Shown: positions 50,801 to 58,907 of the stretch, piece by piece
Layout: each line of letters opens with the position of its first letter
Position numbering within the stretch: the first letter of the stretch is position 1
Notes under the pieces: model-generated
The model's database searches: none
Seen by the model: the letters and a program-made list of their open reading frames with translations, nothing else
What the model was told of the DNA's origin: nothing
Translations under genes and position numbers: made by a program
Assembly (NCBI RefSeq): GCF_000332095.2
Contig: NZ_KI913949.1
Coordinates: 3,310,235-3,374,234, forward strand
DNA: 64,000 nucleotides
Source of the DNA: Leptolyngbya sp. PCC 6406
Lineage (GTDB): Bacteria > Cyanobacteriota > Cyanobacteriia > Phormidesmidales > Phormidesmidaceae
Direction of reading: 5' to 3'

Positions 50801-50980
50801 TTGTTCCACGGTTTCGGCATCGGCCCCCGGATAGGCCGCCCTCACACTGACTTGGGTGGGGCTGATATCGGGGAACTGAGCAATAGGCAAGGTGGGGATG
50901 CTGATAATGCCGATCAGCAACATCACCAATGCCGTCACCGTCGCGAAAACGGGGCGCTTGATGAAAAAGTTGACAAACAT
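47807..50980 (-). CDS. RND efflux permease (HAE1, AcrB-like)
   Basis: 1057-aa proton-driven inner-membrane pump subunit. It starts MFVNFFIKRPVFATV; TM1 is followed by the porter domain, and TM4 contains ATGMVVDDAIVVVEDI, the Asp-Asp proton relay of AcrB. Full length for the family. It exports hydrophobic drugs or lipids through a periplasmic adaptor and an outer-membrane TolC-type channel; the adaptor gene lies upstream (51436-52827), the channel is not in the window. A 455-nt repeat-rich gap separates the two pump genes. Confidence 0.95.
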   Translation of the reverse strand: MFVNFFIKRPVFATVTALVMLLIGIISIPTLPIAQFPDISPTQVSVRAAYPGADAETVEQAVTTLLERQINGVEGMRYITSSSTNNGASGITVTFNSDRDKDIAAVDVQNRVSLAEPQLPEAVLQTGVTVSKESSNILLAMSLFTEDGSYDDIFLSNYADLYIVDALRRVNGVGNVIIFGERKYAVRLWLDPQRMTRRGITDQDVVSALREQNIQVGAGQLGQPPSDASQQYQIDLRAISRLESVDAFEDLVVTTTPDGGLIKLRDIGRVELGAESYNTFLRFRGQDAVGLGIFQLPGSNALQVAQGVKVEMAKLAEQFPPGMEYGIGFDTTEYVEQSMREVVLTLIQAVLLVVLVIYIFLQDWRTTVIPAVTIPVSLIGTFAIVKLFGFSINSLTLFGLTLATGMVVDDAIVVVEDIARKIQDLGMPPVRAAIEAMRELTGAVIATSLVLMAVFIPVAFFPGTTGALYRQFALTIAFAIVLSTFNALTLTPALSGLLLRAKPEPRGWLGRFFTGFNHVLDGTRDRYRTILEGLISLKLVVLGGFVTLLVATAWLYQTVPSAFLPEEDQGYFITLVQSPEGVSLNYTREVMDRVEQEILQLPGVRATFSVGGFGFGSDTVNNGVIFVTLLPWDERGPAESVQALIGQLFGRVGGITEARVFPVNPPAIQGLGQFGGFQYQLQDRQGNLGLDTLLGKMGELLGAANQNPNLQAVFSTFSAATPQLLIEVNRDRAKSLDVNIDDIFGTLQTYLGSRYVTDYTQGQRTYRVYVQADEAFRSSPEDIPNLYVRSQRDDMIPLGNLVSITPATGAQVINHYNLYRSIEITGSPAPGVSSGAALQTMAEISAQVLPPGMGYEWSGSSLEEIESGNQAPIIFGLGIVFVFLVLAAQYESFIDPAIILFAVPLAVLGALLAQTFRGFPNDVYCQIGLVMLIGLASKNSILIVEFANQLRAEGMSLVNAALEAAAQRMRPILMTAISTLIGIFPLVIASGAGAGSRQSLGTAVFGGMLISTFLSLFVVPILYIVVKQISDRGSTDNRPREASPDAEAVRREVVKSP

Positions 50981-51435
50981 GTAGGGATCCTTGGGGAGTG
51001 GGGTGTGTTGGCGAAGCCTGCCCGAAGGGCTTGGGTGGGGGGTGACAGGAATTTTGAGTTTTGAGTTTTGAATTGATCCCGTAGGGGCCAGGTTTCCGCG
51101 CCCAATGCAGGGGGTTACTGGGTGACCGATGTTGGTCGGAATCCTAGGGGCAATCCCTTGTGGTTGCCCTTGTCGCCGGGGGACACGTGTTGCCTGGGGT
51201 TATTCCCGTAGGGGCAATTCCTTGCCTTGGCTGTGCTCAAGGAACCTCCGCCTAACATCCCCTCTTGGGAGGGGTGCCCGAAGGGCGGGGTGGGTCACGG
51301 GTGCCCCGGAAGAACCCACCCCCTGCCCCCTCCCAAGAGGGGGTTCTGAGCCCTGCCCCCTCCCAAGAGGGGGTTTTAAGAAATCCCCAGGGGCGGGTTT
51401 GGCTCGGATTGACTGGGGCATCCAGAATGGGAGGC
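50981..51435. repeat. Repeat-rich spacer between RND adaptor and permease genes
   Basis: 455 nt containing a TTTTGAG heptamer run followed by CCCGTAGGGGC (51052-51086, same as 1122-1172), two direct copies of CCCCTCCCAAGAGGGGGTT (about 51328-51376), and the palindromic GGGGCGGGTTTGGCTCGG segment from 51390 that recurs inverted at 54895-54964. No gene recognised. Confidence 0.7.
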
Positions 51436-51449
51436 TCAAAACCCGCCCT
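51390..51449. repeat. Dispersed repeat E, copy 1
   Basis: Starts GGGGCGGGTTTGGCTCGGAT and ends with GAGGCTCAAAACCCGCCCT, a 60-nt imperfect palindrome. It overlaps the last codons of the adaptor gene, which reads GGF then TGA out of the repeat. Confidence 0.75.
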
Positions 51450-52827
51450 GACTGTCGCCGGGTGACTCCCCATTCCCATCCCCACCTTGGGGCAGGATGG
51501 GGGTACCGTCTTGGAGGTTTAGAATTCCTGCCACTACAATGGTTTCCCCCGGTTGCAACCCCTCTAGGACTTGATAGTTGTTGCCCTGGATATCCCCCAA
51601 TGTGACCGGGCGCAATCGGGCCACCTGGGTGATGGGGGGCATTCCCGGTGGTAGCGCCTCTGGGGGCGGCAGTTCCTCAGGGGTGCCCTCATCAGCAATG
51701 TAGACAAAGGTTTGGTTTCCCAGGCGGGTAATAGCGCTGGTGGGTACCAGGACTCCGGGCTGACGCGACCAGATGATGCGGGCATCCAGACGCTGGGCAT
51801 CTTGCAGGCGACCATTGGCGTTGGTAAACCGGGCCTTGGTCAGCACCGTCTGGGTACTGGCATTGGTCTGGGGGGAAATAAAGGTGACGCTGCCCTGGGC
51901 GATGACCTGATCCGACCCAGCGGCTAGGAGTTCCACGGGCAGCCCCAGGGTAATGCGATCGCGCTGCTCAATGGGAATTTCCAGGTCTAGTTCTAGAGTG
52001 GCATTTTCCGTGATGGTAGTGATCACGGTGCCGGGGGCGACGTAATCCCCTAGCTTTGGTCCCACATTGCCCACAATGCCGTCAATGGGGGCGACGACGG
52101 TGCGATCCTGGAGGGTTTGCTGGGCGGCGGCTCGGCTGGCCTCCGCCTGACCGAGGGAGGCATCGGCCTGGTTCAGGCTGGCTTGGGAGGCGGCAATTTC
52201 CTGGCGAGCGGCGGCGATGGCGGCGCGGGCGACATCTCGGTTACGGTTGGCCAGATCCAGGCTTTGTTGTGAGAGGGCTCCTTCTTCTACGAGATAGGCG
52301 GTGCGGCGGTATTCCTCCTCCTGGAGAGAGAGTTCCGCTTCTACCTCTAGCTGGCGAGCTTGGAGCGATCGCAGTCGAGCCGCCGCACTCTCTCGGGCTG
52401 CCTGGGACGCAATCACATTGGATTGGGCTGCATTGGCTTCGGCCTGGGTGCGATCGGGACTGATCAGCACAATGGGGGTGCCCGCCGCCACCCGATCCCC
52501 CGCTGATACATAGACCTGGGTGACCCGACCCGCCACTTCGGGTTGAAGGGTGGCCCCAGACTGGGCCTCTAGGCTGCCAATAAATGTGGAACTGTCCTGG
52601 ATCTGCCCGCCCTGCACGGTGGCTAGGGTAACGGGCACACCAGGGGGCATCTGCATTTGCATGGGGGGACCGCCGAGGCGTGGAGCTAGCACCTGCCAGC
52701 CGACGAATCCACCACCTAGCAAGATCAGACCCAAACCGCCAATCCATATCCACCGAGATGGCCCCGAGGGCTGATCCTTAGAAACAACGGTCTGGAGTGG
52801 TGGGGAGGAAATATCCTGAGAAGTCAT
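51436..52827 (-). CDS. RND efflux periplasmic adaptor (membrane fusion protein)
   Basis: 463 aa. One N-terminal membrane helix (about residues 26-44), then the lipoyl half VTLATVQGGQIQDSSTFIGSLEAQSGATLQPEVAGRVTQV, a long alpha-hairpin coiled coil (about 120-225, Ala/Gln/Glu-rich), the second lipoyl half (VVAPIDGIVGNVGPKLGDYVAPGT) and a beta-barrel/membrane-proximal part. ATG 52827 is preferred over the longer frame because TTTATTT-preceded MTSQDISS is the natural start after AT-rich leader. The last codons lie in repeat E. Confidence 0.92.
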   Translation of the reverse strand: MTSQDISSPPLQTVVSKDQPSGPSRWIWIGGLGLILLGGGFVGWQVLAPRLGGPPMQMQMPPGVPVTLATVQGGQIQDSSTFIGSLEAQSGATLQPEVAGRVTQVYVSAGDRVAAGTPIVLISPDRTQAEANAAQSNVIASQAARESAAARLRSLQARQLEVEAELSLQEEEYRRTAYLVEEGALSQQSLDLANRNRDVARAAIAAARQEIAASQASLNQADASLGQAEASRAAAQQTLQDRTVVAPIDGIVGNVGPKLGDYVAPGTVITTITENATLELDLEIPIEQRDRITLGLPVELLAAGSDQVIAQGSVTFISPQTNASTQTVLTKARFTNANGRLQDAQRLDARIIWSRQPGVLVPTSAITRLGNQTFVYIADEGTPEELPPPEALPPGMPPITQVARLRPVTLGDIQGNNYQVLEGLQPGETIVVAGILNLQDGTPILPQGGDGNGESPGDSQGGF

Positions 52828-52865
52828 AAATAAAGTAATCCGTAAAACCCTGCCGACAAACGGAC

Positions 52866-52995
52866 TAGGGGCTGTGGACAATCAAAGCCAGATGCCTTGC
52901 CATGGAACGGCTACAGCCCCTAGCTTGATGCAGTAGGACGGGCGTGGTCATGCCTGCTCGGTAAGGGTTTCGCCGTTGATTGTCCACACGCCCTA
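52866..52995. mobile_element. MITE family A, copy 2 (130 bp)
   Basis: Inverted relative to copy 1 at 37889-38018 and matching it over the full 130 bp with scattered differences. Ends: TAGGGGCTGTGGACAATC on the left and TAGGGCGTGTGGACAATC on the opposite strand at the right. It lies in the promoter region of the RND adaptor gene. Confidence 0.88.
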
Positions 52996-53166
52996 GGACA
53001 ATGTCATCGCATCTATCAGGAAAACATTCATATATAGTAAGGCACCTTACTAAAATTTGTGTAGCATTTTGCCCAGCCCTTCAGAACCCCTCGCCCCGTG
53101 GACTTGCCTTCATACCGATTTTTCCGAGCAGTCACATTCTGGCGAATCCCCTGCTGTCACCGACCT

Positions 53167-53199
53167 CCCCTTTCCTACGCCTTCGGCGTAGGAAAGGGG
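53167..53199. terminator. Perfect 15-bp hairpin after Hsp70 gene
   Basis: CCCCTTTCCTACGCC (53167-53181), loop TTC, and the exact complement (53185-53199), 12 nt beyond the Hsp70 stop. There is no T-run on the minus-strand side, so it may be a palindromic repeat serving as a transcript end. Confidence 0.5.
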
Positions 53200-53210
53200 A
53201 GAGAGCAAAA

Positions 53211-54797
53211 TTACTCCTCTTCTCCCGGAGTCACGTCAACGTCGTTCCACGCCTCATTCTCTGCTTCAAGCAGGGGCAAAGCATTAAAGAGAGACGCGAT
53301 CGCATCTCTAGACTGGTGAAGTTCATGGCTAGAGAGTCGCCCAGTTTTGGTGTCGTTGACCACCAAAGACTGTTGTTGTCCCTTCCCTTTTTCAGTGGCG
53401 GTAACCGTCAAAATGCCATTGATGTCAAAGTCAAAATGGACTTCAACCGGTACAGCTCCGGCAGGCTTGGGTGGAATTCCCTCGATCCGGAATGACCCCA
53501 GGGGAACATTCTCCTTAGCAATAGGATTTTCCCCTTGAAATACCTCAACCTCAACAATCTCTTGGTCATTAGAAGCCGTGTGGTAGATCTGAGACCGAGA
53601 AATGGGAATAACGCTATTGCGCGGAATGATGGTGCTAAACATGCCAGACACGGGTCCCATCGGGGTGTCCATCACCGCCGCAATGCCAAGGGAATAGGGG
53701 CTAACATCCACCAAAATGCTATCCACCGCCTCCCCGGAAAGCACCCCCGCTTGCAACGCGGCCCCCATGCCTACACAGAGGTCCGGCTCAAAGCTACTAA
53801 CGGGGGTATCGGGCAAGTGGTTTTCGACCAGGTGTTGCACCAGGGGAATGCGAGTTGAGCCCCCAACCAAAATCGCCCGGTTAATGTCATCTGCCGTCAT
53901 ATCAGCATCGTTCAAAGCCCGGTCGATGGCTTCTAGAGTTTCCTTAAGGAGGGGTTTGATCAGATTTTCAAAGTCTTCCCGAGCAATGTCGATTTCCAGG
54001 TGCAGGGCAGTTTCCCCTTTGCTGGCCAGGAAAGGTTCACGCACCGTGGTAAAGCCATGCTCGCTGAGGGCAATTTTGGCTTGCTCAGCAGCTTGCAACA
54101 GTCGCGCTTGAGTAGCTGCATCGTTAGGGACTTCAGTCCCGTGGATTTGCAAGAAGCGATCGGCCAGATTGCGCTGCAACTGCCGATCAAAGTCATCGCC
54201 GCCCAGGCGGTTATTGCCATGGCTGGCTAGCACCTCGGTAACACTGCCGGTAATTTCGACAATGGAGACATCGAAGGTGCCGCCGCCCAAGTCGTAGACC
54301 AGAACATTCTCGCTATCTTCGCTGTCTAGGTCAAAAACGAGAGCCGCCGCCGTCGGTTCATTGAGAATTTGTAGCACCTCAAAACCGGCGATCTCGCCAG
54401 CTTCCTTGGTGGCCTGCCGTTGAGAATCGGTAAAGTAGGCCGGTACCGTAATTACAGCCTGGGTAACCTCGTCTTCGAGTATGGCCTCGGCCCGCTGCTT
54501 GAGCGATCGCAGAATAATGGCGGAAATTTCTTGGGGCCGATAAGTGCGATCGCCTAGGGTGACAGTGTGGTCAGTCCCCATTTGCCGCTTAATGGATTTG
54601 ACAGTACGTTCGGGCGCTGCCGCATACTGTCGCCAAGCCGACTGTCCAACCAGCAGTTGGCCACTATCGTCCATACCCACGCAGGAGGGCAGCAACAGTA
54701 CCCCGTCATCATCAGGAATCACCCAGGGCTGGCCATCCTCTAGGGCAGCAATAATTGAATTTGTGGTGCCTAAATCGATGCCGACTACGTTTCCCAT
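53211..54797 (-). CDS. Hsp70 family chaperone without C-terminal lid
   Basis: 528-aa DnaK-like ATPase. VGIDLGTTNS (residues 5-14), VYDLGGGTFDVS (167-178) and AILVGGSTRIP (308-318) are the phosphate 1, phosphate 2 and adenosine motifs of a complete nucleotide-binding domain (about 1-370). A substrate-binding beta-sandwich follows (VDVSPYSLGI to GILTVTATEKGKG, about 380-475). Only about 50 residues remain where DnaK has a helical lid of about 130, and there is no EEVD or DnaK-type tail. It is the last gene of a cassette with GrpE, J-domain and TPR genes. Confidence 0.93.
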   Translation of the reverse strand: MGNVVGIDLGTTNSIIAALEDGQPWVIPDDDGVLLLPSCVGMDDSGQLLVGQSAWRQYAAAPERTVKSIKRQMGTDHTVTLGDRTYRPQEISAIILRSLKQRAEAILEDEVTQAVITVPAYFTDSQRQATKEAGEIAGFEVLQILNEPTAAALVFDLDSEDSENVLVYDLGGGTFDVSIVEITGSVTEVLASHGNNRLGGDDFDRQLQRNLADRFLQIHGTEVPNDAATQARLLQAAEQAKIALSEHGFTTVREPFLASKGETALHLEIDIAREDFENLIKPLLKETLEAIDRALNDADMTADDINRAILVGGSTRIPLVQHLVENHLPDTPVSSFEPDLCVGMGAALQAGVLSGEAVDSILVDVSPYSLGIAAVMDTPMGPVSGMFSTIIPRNSVIPISRSQIYHTASNDQEIVEVEVFQGENPIAKENVPLGSFRIEGIPPKPAGAVPVEVHFDFDINGILTVTATEKGKGQQQSLVVNDTKTGRLSSHELHQSRDAIASLFNALPLLEAENEAWNDVDVTPGEEE

Positions 54798-54894
54798 GGG
54801 TATTGACCCTTACGGTTGAATACAGTAGTAAATTCTATAGGAAGGTTTCTGGAGAATTTCTTTTCCCAGAATTTCTTTTCCCAAAGGGTGGGCA

Positions 54895-54964
54895 GGTCGT
54901 AGGGGCGGGTTTTGAGCCTCCCATTCTGAATTCCCCAGTAGATCCGAGCCAAACCCGCCCCTAC
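54895..54964. repeat. Dispersed repeat E, copy 2
   Basis: GGGGCGGGTTTTGAGCCTCC at the left and GAGCCAAACCCGCCCCTACG at the right. It is an inverted copy of 51390-51449, here within the 195-nt gap between the GrpE and Hsp70 genes. Confidence 0.75.
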
Positions 54965-54992
54965 GGGAATAACCCCAATACCCCCCACTCCC

Positions 54993-55514
54993 CTACTCCC
55001 CCACCGGAGGCACGGCCACAATAACCTGCGCCTCCCTCAGCACTCGGTCTTGCCAGCGATAGCCGCGTACCACCTCCTGCACCACAATGTTGGGATCACA
55101 ATTGGCATCTACCCGCTGTCCGAGGGCATGCATTTGGGTGGGGTCAAAGGGTTGCCCTTGAGACGGTATGGGCACGATTTGATGTTGACTGAGCACCGTC
55201 AGCATGGATGTTTGGATCATATCAATACCCTGTCGGGCACTGGTGACGACCTCGGCAAGGGTTGCCGACTGATCGGACTGGGGGCTGGAGGCGATCAGCG
55301 GGCATAGGCTCAGCCAATGCCGCCAGCGTTGCCACCAAGTCATGGCTGGGGACGACCCAGGCTGAGCAGACTGGTGCGTTGCTTCAGCTTGGTACCAATG
55401 CTCGACGGCTCGATCTAGGGCATCCACCACCGTTAACAGATCCCGTAGCAGGGTTTCCTGCTGCTTGCGAAGCTGGATTTTTTGATTGGCAAGATCTCTG
55501 GGCGATCGGGTCAT
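54993..55514 (-). CDS. GrpE-like nucleotide exchange factor
   Basis: 173-aa GrpE-domain protein that would release ADP from the adjacent Hsp70. The N-terminal 70 residues are a coiled coil (LANQKIQLRKQQETLLRDLLTVVDALDRAVEHW). The C-terminal beta domain ends VVQEVVRGYRWQDRVLREAQVIVA, the signature of GrpE (normally V..v...GY...drvlRpA.V.V). A middle insertion (about residues 50-80, containing WWQRWRHWLSLCPL) is not typical of housekeeping GrpE. Start at ATG 55514 (MTRSPRD) is preferred over the frame's first Met. Confidence 0.88.
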   Translation of the reverse strand: MTRSPRDLANQKIQLRKQQETLLRDLLTVVDALDRAVEHWYQAEATHQSAQPGSSPAMTWWQRWRHWLSLCPLIASSPQSDQSATLAEVVTSARQGIDMIQTSMLTVLSQHQIVPIPSQGQPFDPTQMHALGQRVDANCDPNIVVQEVVRGYRWQDRVLREAQVIVAVPPVGE

Positions 55515-55544
55515 GGGTTGGGAGGCAAGGTCAAGCGGCACTAG

Positions 55545-55838
55545 TTAAAACGTTAGCCGGATTAGGTCCTCTAAGGTAACATCTACGGCGGCGATCGCTC
55601 GTTGCCGTATTTGGTCTACCAGGACCGGATCCAGTTCGGCTGTAATGGGCACTTCCGCAAAAAAATCTTCCCCCGCCTGAGGAGCTTTGCGGAGAATTTC
55701 GTAGGCGGTTCGCACCGCTTTGAACTCTTCAGGGTGACTGTGGGCAGGGAATTCTTTGAGCTTGGCATGGTAGGCGGCTTTGGTCTCAGCGGGGGTAGCC
55801 CCAGGAGAAAGGCCCAGGCGATCGTAATGGTCTTGCAT
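55545..55838 (-). CDS. J-domain-like protein lacking the HPD motif
   Basis: 97 aa. DHYDRLGLSPGATPAETKAAYHAKL and EEFKAVRTAYEILRK (residues 3-27 and 37-51) are helices I-III of a J domain. The loop between helices II and III reads KEFPAHSHPEE: at the usual HPD position stands FPA, and an HPE occurs four residues later. HPD is needed by classical J proteins to trigger Hsp70 ATP hydrolysis. The C-terminal 45 residues (ITAELDPVLVDQIRQRAIAAVDVTLEDLIRLTF) are unrecognised. It lies between the TPR and GrpE genes with gaps of 45 and 30 nt. Confidence 0.85.
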   Translation of the reverse strand: MQDHYDRLGLSPGATPAETKAAYHAKLKEFPAHSHPEEFKAVRTAYEILRKAPQAGEDFFAEVPITAELDPVLVDQIRQRAIAAVDVTLEDLIRLTF

Positions 55839-55883
55839 GGTTAGAGGATGGCCATATCGGAAGGGATTAAGTAGAGACGTGCC

Positions 55884-58355
55884 CTAGAGTTGATACCAGG
55901 GTTTGCGCTTCTTAGTTGATGATTTATTTTTCCCTGACGAAGGCGGGATGAAGAATGGAACGTCGTCGAAATCATCGTCACCTGGCTCAACGTCCATGCT
56001 CATTTTGGCTATCAGTTCCGGCAGGATTTGATCGATCATGTCGGGAGGCACATCCGCCCCAAAGGCTTTCCGGGCCATCCGCTGGACGATATCGATCATA
56101 TCGATTGGATTCAGATCGCCAATAGAGCCCATTTGATTACCCACCGCTCGACGGGCCATTTCCTGGGACTTAAACCACTCTTCTTCACGACAGGCTTGCA
56201 GGGCGATCGCGTCTTGCAGACGGCGAGCAATCTCAAAGCCCTGGTTATAGAGCTTTTGGTAATCTTGGGAATTGCGGGGATAGAGGGTGGCTTTGGCCAG
56301 CAGTAATAGTGGATTTTGGGGTTCCAGTTGGAGCTGCTCTTCAATGAAGGGGGCAAAGCTCCGGTTGGAGCTAAACCAACTGAGCTGAAGCTGAGCCTGG
56401 GCCAAGAGGTTCCCTGGCTGGGTTGATCGCCGCAGCGCAGCGTTGACAGCAAAGTCTAACCGTTCACCAGATGGATGCTTTAGGGGCAACAGCAGCAGGT
56501 GAGCTAAGTTGGCCTCCGGGACTGTGGACGTCAGCTCATAAATCCGTTGAGCATAGCGGCTTTGTTGGGCCGTTATGCCCTTTTCGTTACGTCGGGCGTG
56601 CTGCTGAATCACCAAATAGATCGCCTTAAGGATTTCGACTTGCTCACTGGGAGAGTGCGATCGCAGTAATTCATCCCACTGGGGCACGGCAGCCTCCAGA
56701 GAGAGGCTGATTTTCTGACTGCTGCTGGGTTCATTCTTGGCTGAGTCCAGGAAAATTTTCAACGCTTGGAGCGGTGGCGTGGAGGGTTTGTGCGTGCCCA
56801 CGAAGGACTCCATCCCCTCGTAGTGTTGCAGGGTCAGCGCTTCTACCCAGGCGGGGATCTCCACCTCAGTATCGACACTAAGATCGCCGAAGTGCTTGCC
56901 AAATCTGCGCCGCACCGATTTCAGCGCCTCTTTGTCCTCCTCCAGAGATTGGGTCAGCGCTATGTAGACCTCCTCGAACCGGCACCCTCTCTCCAGAGCC
57001 TGGGTGAGGAGCGGAATAGCTTGCTGATATTTTCCATCGGCAAACAACTCCAGCCCCTTGCGGCCAATCACATCGGGATGATCAGGCGCTAACTGTTCAG
57101 CCTTGCGGACATTCCGTTCCGCATCGCGATAGCGGTTTACCCCCATCTGCTGATCGGCTAGCCAGCAGTACAACTTCGCCTGGGTCGCATTCAATCGGGC
57201 CTTAGGCCAAGCTTCGGGATCACGCTTAGCGGCTTTTTGCACCCAACTCAGGAGTTGGTTGACCAATTGCTGAGCCTCGCGGGTTTCACGGGTAGCCGTC
57301 AACACAGGATAGAGTTGTACCGCCAACTGGGGGTCAAACTCGGGCTGGTTGACAACCCGACCCCAAAAGGAGGCCGTGCAGCCGATTTCCTTCTGTTTCA
57401 GGGCTTGCTCCCCCGCCAAGAGCATCACGGGTCGGTAAAGCGTTTGCAGCTCTGGGTAGTCCACCATCACCTCCTCAGGGAAATCGAGGAAGACATGGGC
57501 CGCATCGTGGAAATTGTCTTGCCGCAGGAAGTACAGCAGTTCCAAGACCCAGGCCGCGCTGCGGTGGGGCAGATCCGGTTGGTCAAGATTACACAGGTCA
57601 CTCAAGCTGCGATCGCTGTGGGCCGCTAGGGCCATCTGTAGCTGTTGTACAACAGGATGTTTAGGGGTCGGCAAGCCAAAGGATAGACTCCTAAAGGGGG
57701 ATGAGGGGATGGGCAGCAGGCGCTCGGCAGCGGACCAGTCTTCCTGCATCTGGTGAGCGTAGGCTTCCCAGGCCGATGTGTAATCGCCAGGGCTAGCCCC
57801 TCGGCCCATCTTTTTGAAGTGAGGGAGGGCCGCTTCTGGGTTACCCGCTTGCAAGGCCAACGCCCCTCTAGCCCAGTGGAGATGGGGAGCATAAAACCGC
57901 TTGGCCTGGGTCTTAATGAGAGTCTGCACCTGCTCAACCTGGTGGTTGAGGAACAGCAACTTTAGGTAGCTGCCTCCTAAATCCTTAGACAAGGTTTTAC
58001 TGTCAAAGGCAGACTGAAATAGCGCCAGCGCTGCTGCCGCTTTATCTTGGGCCAGGTAGCACTTGGCCAACCAGTAGTAGGCATCATCCTGGGGCTCTAG
58101 GGCCAATGCTTGCTCAAAGGACTGCTCGGCCTTGGCATACTGGGTGCGCTCATACTCATGCTGACCTTGTGCCAGCCAAATACTGGCCTCGGTAATATTG
58201 AGAACGAGGTCGGGATCTCGTTTTTTAGACTGTTGGAGCTTGCGAAGGGCCTGGGGATATCGGTTATGGACGATTAGGTCTTCCAACTTCCTTTGTAGAG
58301 CTTGGTTGGCTGTTGTCATTTGAGAATATTTCTGACTGGCTTTACGCTTAGCCAT
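55884..58355 (-). CDS. Large TPR protein of Hsp70 cassette
   Basis: 823-aa, mostly helical protein with TPR-like repeats: EYERTQYAKAEQSFEQALALEPQDDAYYWLAKCYLAQDKAAAALALFQSAF (about residues 67-118), further units at about 400-470 (AERNVRKAEQLAPDHPDVIGRKGLELFADGKYQQAIPLLTQAL), and a basic Lys-rich N- and C-terminus (KRKASQKYS; SSTKKRKPWYQL). An acidic stretch near the end reads EPGDDDFDDV. No catalytic domain seen. It is the first gene of the chaperone operon and probably recruits clients or Hsp70 to a target; which one is unknown. Confidence 0.8.
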   Translation of the reverse strand: MAKRKASQKYSQMTTANQALQRKLEDLIVHNRYPQALRKLQQSKKRDPDLVLNITEASIWLAQGQHEYERTQYAKAEQSFEQALALEPQDDAYYWLAKCYLAQDKAAAALALFQSAFDSKTLSKDLGGSYLKLLFLNHQVEQVQTLIKTQAKRFYAPHLHWARGALALQAGNPEAALPHFKKMGRGASPGDYTSAWEAYAHQMQEDWSAAERLLPIPSSPFRSLSFGLPTPKHPVVQQLQMALAAHSDRSLSDLCNLDQPDLPHRSAAWVLELLYFLRQDNFHDAAHVFLDFPEEVMVDYPELQTLYRPVMLLAGEQALKQKEIGCTASFWGRVVNQPEFDPQLAVQLYPVLTATRETREAQQLVNQLLSWVQKAAKRDPEAWPKARLNATQAKLYCWLADQQMGVNRYRDAERNVRKAEQLAPDHPDVIGRKGLELFADGKYQQAIPLLTQALERGCRFEEVYIALTQSLEEDKEALKSVRRRFGKHFGDLSVDTEVEIPAWVEALTLQHYEGMESFVGTHKPSTPPLQALKIFLDSAKNEPSSSQKISLSLEAAVPQWDELLRSHSPSEQVEILKAIYLVIQQHARRNEKGITAQQSRYAQRIYELTSTVPEANLAHLLLLPLKHPSGERLDFAVNAALRRSTQPGNLLAQAQLQLSWFSSNRSFAPFIEEQLQLEPQNPLLLLAKATLYPRNSQDYQKLYNQGFEIARRLQDAIALQACREEEWFKSQEMARRAVGNQMGSIGDLNPIDMIDIVQRMARKAFGADVPPDMIDQILPELIAKMSMDVEPGDDDFDDVPFFIPPSSGKNKSSTKKRKPWYQL

Positions 58356-58907
58356 AACCCAAGCCTCCTAGAATGCACAACTGCAACAAGATCCATGCGC
58401 CATACCCATGAGGGGAACTGTTTGCCATCCCATTTGAGCATTGCCTGATGTTCTGGATGGTCTACCGATGGGATCGTTGCTAGAAAATCCTAAGGTCCCC
58501 AAGCACCGCCACAGTCTTTGAGGAGCAGGCGCACGTTGCCTTTAATTCAAACAGGATACCTAGCATCAGGCTCATCTGTCAGCGCCCTCGCAATATTGCT
58601 CGTTTCCTAGTGCCTAGTCAACCTGAGTTCGACTTAAGCTTCGCTGCCCATCCGCCAGGGAATAAATTGCCCTGGCTCATAGCAGGAGTCCGTTAAAACG
58701 GACTCGCCCCCCTATCCCCAGCCTAGCTCCCAGTCCATTTTTAATGGCCCTTAAAAATGGACTAGAGCCTGTTAGCCGGGAATTTTGAATTCCCGGCGGG
58801 GTGACAGCGCTGATACCGCATTGACGTTTTTTAGCCCTCTACTCCTTGTCTAACTCAGGTTCAGTCAATTGAATGATTGACGGGTGACCAAAATCCTGAC
58901 GGAACAC
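58356..58907. other. Intergenic region with three consecutive perfect hairpins
   Basis: The first 330 nt hold nothing recognisable apart from the presumed operon promoter of the TPR gene. Then three hairpins follow: GAGTCCGTT-AA-AACGGACTC (58686-58705), AGTCCATTTTTAA-TGGCCC-TTAAAAATGGACT (58732-58763) and GCCGGGAATT-TTG-AATTCCCGGC (58775-58797). A truncated end of a family C MITE (GACGGAACACTA, 58898-58909) closes the stretch. Confidence 0.7.
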
